Below, one piece after another: positions 4,653 to 5,816 of a DNA stretch of 5,816 nt (within the stretch, counting starts at the first letter, position 1; every line of letters begins with the position of its first letter). The stretch comes from Candidatus Bathyarchaeota archaeon UBA185 (GTDB lineage Archaea > Thermoproteota > Bathyarchaeia > 40CM-2-53-6). Both the position numbers and the translations under genes were made by a program. The notes under the pieces were generated by a model. That model saw only the letters and a list, made by a program, of their open reading frames with translations. It ran no database searches and was not told the DNA's origin. Location: assembly GCA_002495485.1 (NCBI GenBank), contig DAFH01000047.1, positions 1-5,816 on the forward strand, read 5' to 3'.

Positions 4653-5192
4653 TTGTTCAAGATCCTTGCGGCCGTGGACGAATCCAGCTACGCGTCTGTA
4701 GTCATGCAGACAGTCTCAAAGCTGGCGTCGTATGTCGAGTCGGAGGTCACTATTTTCAGTGCGGTCCCCCCCAAACGCCACCGGGGCTCTCAGTCCGAGG
4801 TAGATGACGAGAAGAAGTTCAAGGATCTCCATGAAAAACTGACTCACAAATACTTCCCTAGGAGCCTCCTCGCTGTCGAGGCCGAGTCGGAACGAGCTCC
4901 TGACATGTTTCCTACACGGGGCGCGACCGTACATACGAAGATAATCGAGGGCGATCCTGCCGACGCGATCTGTGGGTATGCCGAGACGATGAACGCGGAT
5001 CTGGTTGTAGTGGGCAAACGGGGTGGAGGAGACGTCGGAGCCCTCCCACTGGGGAGTGTATCAGAGAGAGTCGTCCGCAGATGTGCTTGCTCTGTGCTTG
5101 TAGCCAAGGACGTGAGACTTAATGACGTGACCCGGGCCAGGGCTTCACCATCGGTGGAAGACCGCGCTCGTCCGCTATCCCATCGCGGCTAG
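4653..5192 (+). CDS. universal stress protein (UspA family), ATP-binding type
   Basis: A 179-residue cytoplasmic single-domain UspA protein. The first strand, FKILAAVDESSYA (2-14), carries the acidic residue D9 that contacts nucleotide in the family. EGDPADAI lies at 99-106 and ADLVVVGKRG at 115-124. The phosphate-binding motif G121-x2-G124-x9-G134-S135 is complete (GKRG...GSVSERVVRRCACSVLV), so it belongs to the ATP-binding subgroup. Usual length is 140-150; the extra comes from a charged insert at about 41-66 (KRHRGSQSEVDDEKK) and a tail of about 26 residues after VLVAKD that looks disordered. The start is TTG at 4653, because the family begins M(F)KKILxAxD right here and no ATG fits. It is divergent from the HTH-nuclease operon and convergent with the DinB gene. 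Its partner or trigger cannot be read. Confidence 0.9.
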   Translation: MFKILAAVDESSYASVVMQTVSKLASYVESEVTIFSAVPPKRHRGSQSEVDDEKKFKDLHEKLTHKYFPRSLLAVEAESERAPDMFPTRGATVHTKIIEGDPADAICGYAETMNADLVVVGKRGGGDVGALPLGSVSERVVRRCACSVLVAKDVRLNDVTRARASPSVEDRARPLSHRG

Positions 5193-5250
5193 TCGGTAAT
5201 CCAGCGGACACTCTAACATCCCGAAAAGCCAGCTAAGGCGTTATGGCGGA

Positions 5251-5255
5251 TTTTT
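5251..5255 (+). terminator. possible T5 terminator of the universal stress gene
   Basis: A plus-strand T5 lies 59 bases after the TAG at 5190-5192, in the 86-base gap to the end of the convergent DinB gene. Position fits an archaeal T-tract terminator, but five T alone is weak evidence. Confidence 0.25.
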
Positions 5256-5278
5256 CGTAGGCCTGTTGATCGTTCGTT

Positions 5279-5816
5279 CTACTTGTTCAGCTTGTAGAGT
5301 TGTAAAATCCTCTCGACGTAGCCTGCGTGCAACCTCTCGTGATCAACAAGCCGTCGAAGAACCTTCCGGGCGGTCCATAGATTGCAGACGGGAGAAGGAT
5401 CATGGTTTGGCTGGAAAATCCCAGTGCGCTCTTCACGGGACAGCCTCCGTAAGCTCTGCTGTACCAGCCGTCTCGTGTGTTGAAGTAGTATGAAAATCTC
5501 GTCTGGAAAATCCGTAGGTAAATCGATTCTGAGTCGCGTAATGTACCACCATTCAACTACGGCGATATGCTTCAGACAATTGCCGATCGTTCTGGGCTCT
5601 CCTCTTGGTTTCCATTGAAGGACTCGCCTGTCTAGCCCCGAGCACAGCCCCAGAAGGTCATTCCGGGAATACTCCAACAAGCGAAGGGTCCTTTCGATGT
5701 CCTTGCTCGAGACCTTGAGGACCTCTGACCAGAACAGCGGTTCCGGCTTACCTGCCTCAGCCGGGTTATAGGTGACCTGTAAGATTTCTAGCGGCTCCGT
5801 CCGTATTGTGGCGGGG
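5279..5816 (-). CDS. DinB-fold protein, N-terminus beyond the window
   Basis: The frame is open from the right edge to TAA 5279-5281, giving 178 visible residues. The TTG at 5680 is not the real start, since coding sequence clearly runs upstream (EAGKPEPLFWSEVLKV). From about residue 40 it is a DinB/YfiT-like four-helix bundle: LRLLEYSRNDLLGL, then LQWKPRGEPRTIGNCLKHIAVVEWW, and near the end LVDHERLHAGYVERI. H83 (KHIA) and H159/H163 (DHERLH) match the usual His triad for a metal ion. The preceding part (PLEILQV, then AGKPEPLFW) resembles members I recall that carry a HicB-like domain before DinB. DinB proteins include metal-dependent thiol transferases as well as many uncharacterised stress proteins; no reaction can be named here. 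Confidence 0.78.
   Translation of the reverse strand, partial: PATIRTEPLEILQVTYNPAEAGKPEPLFWSEVLKVSSKDIERTLRLLEYSRNDLLGLCSGLDRRVLQWKPRGEPRTIGNCLKHIAVVEWWYITRLRIDLPTDFPDEIFILLQHTRRLVQQSLRRLSREERTGIFQPNHDPSPVCNLWTARKVLRRLVDHERLHAGYVERILQLYKLNK

Overview
This window reads as a piece of an archaeal chromosome. The clearest lineage signals are a DUF996-type membrane protein and a stand-alone GIY-YIG endonuclease of the DUF123/Uri type (COG1833), both characteristic of archaea. AT-rich boxes sit 27-40 bases ahead of several starts, which fits TATA-box promoters with leaderless or very short leaders. T-tracts follow several stops, and GTG and TTG starts are common. Base composition is moderate and even, with no obvious island. 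A TACK-type lineage (Bathyarchaeia or Nitrososphaeria-like) is my guess from the general look of the proteins; the window does not prove it. All family names were recognised by eye, with no search.

Layout, left to right. 1-172: no secure gene, but a T9 terminator for the gene on its right. 173-568 (-): VOC/glyoxalase-fold protein. 569-759: divergent promoter region. 760-1290 (+): coiled-coil protein of unknown function. 1291-1399: convergent gap filled by a nested inverted repeat. 1400-2143 (-): DUF996 membrane protein whose proline-rich linker and four-cysteine zinc ribbon are cut off by a single in-frame TGA. 2144-2580: a broken, frameshifted gene whose C-terminal part resembles a heavy-metal-associated (HMA) domain. 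2581-3267 (-): six-helix membrane protein, just behind a PPOX/F420-type oxidoreductase at 3293-3712 (-). 3813-4435 (-): a two-gene operon of a 60-residue helix-turn-helix protein and the Uri-type nuclease, joined by a GTGA overlap. 4653-5192 (+): universal stress protein, divergent from that operon. 5279-5816 (-): DinB-fold protein running off the right edge, possibly with a HicB-like N-terminus.

I see no phage, transposon, CRISPR or RNA gene. The genes look like small housekeeping or stress-response functions in short transcription units: redox and cofactor chemistry (VOC, PPOX), stress (UspA), and DNA processing or regulation (HTH plus Uri nuclease). The most interesting points are the interrupted zinc-ribbon protein, the decayed HMA-like gene, the translationally coupled HTH-nuclease pair, and a matched 12-base motif facing outward in both promoters of the 4436-4652 divergent region. 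I did not find a convincing new multi-gene system.
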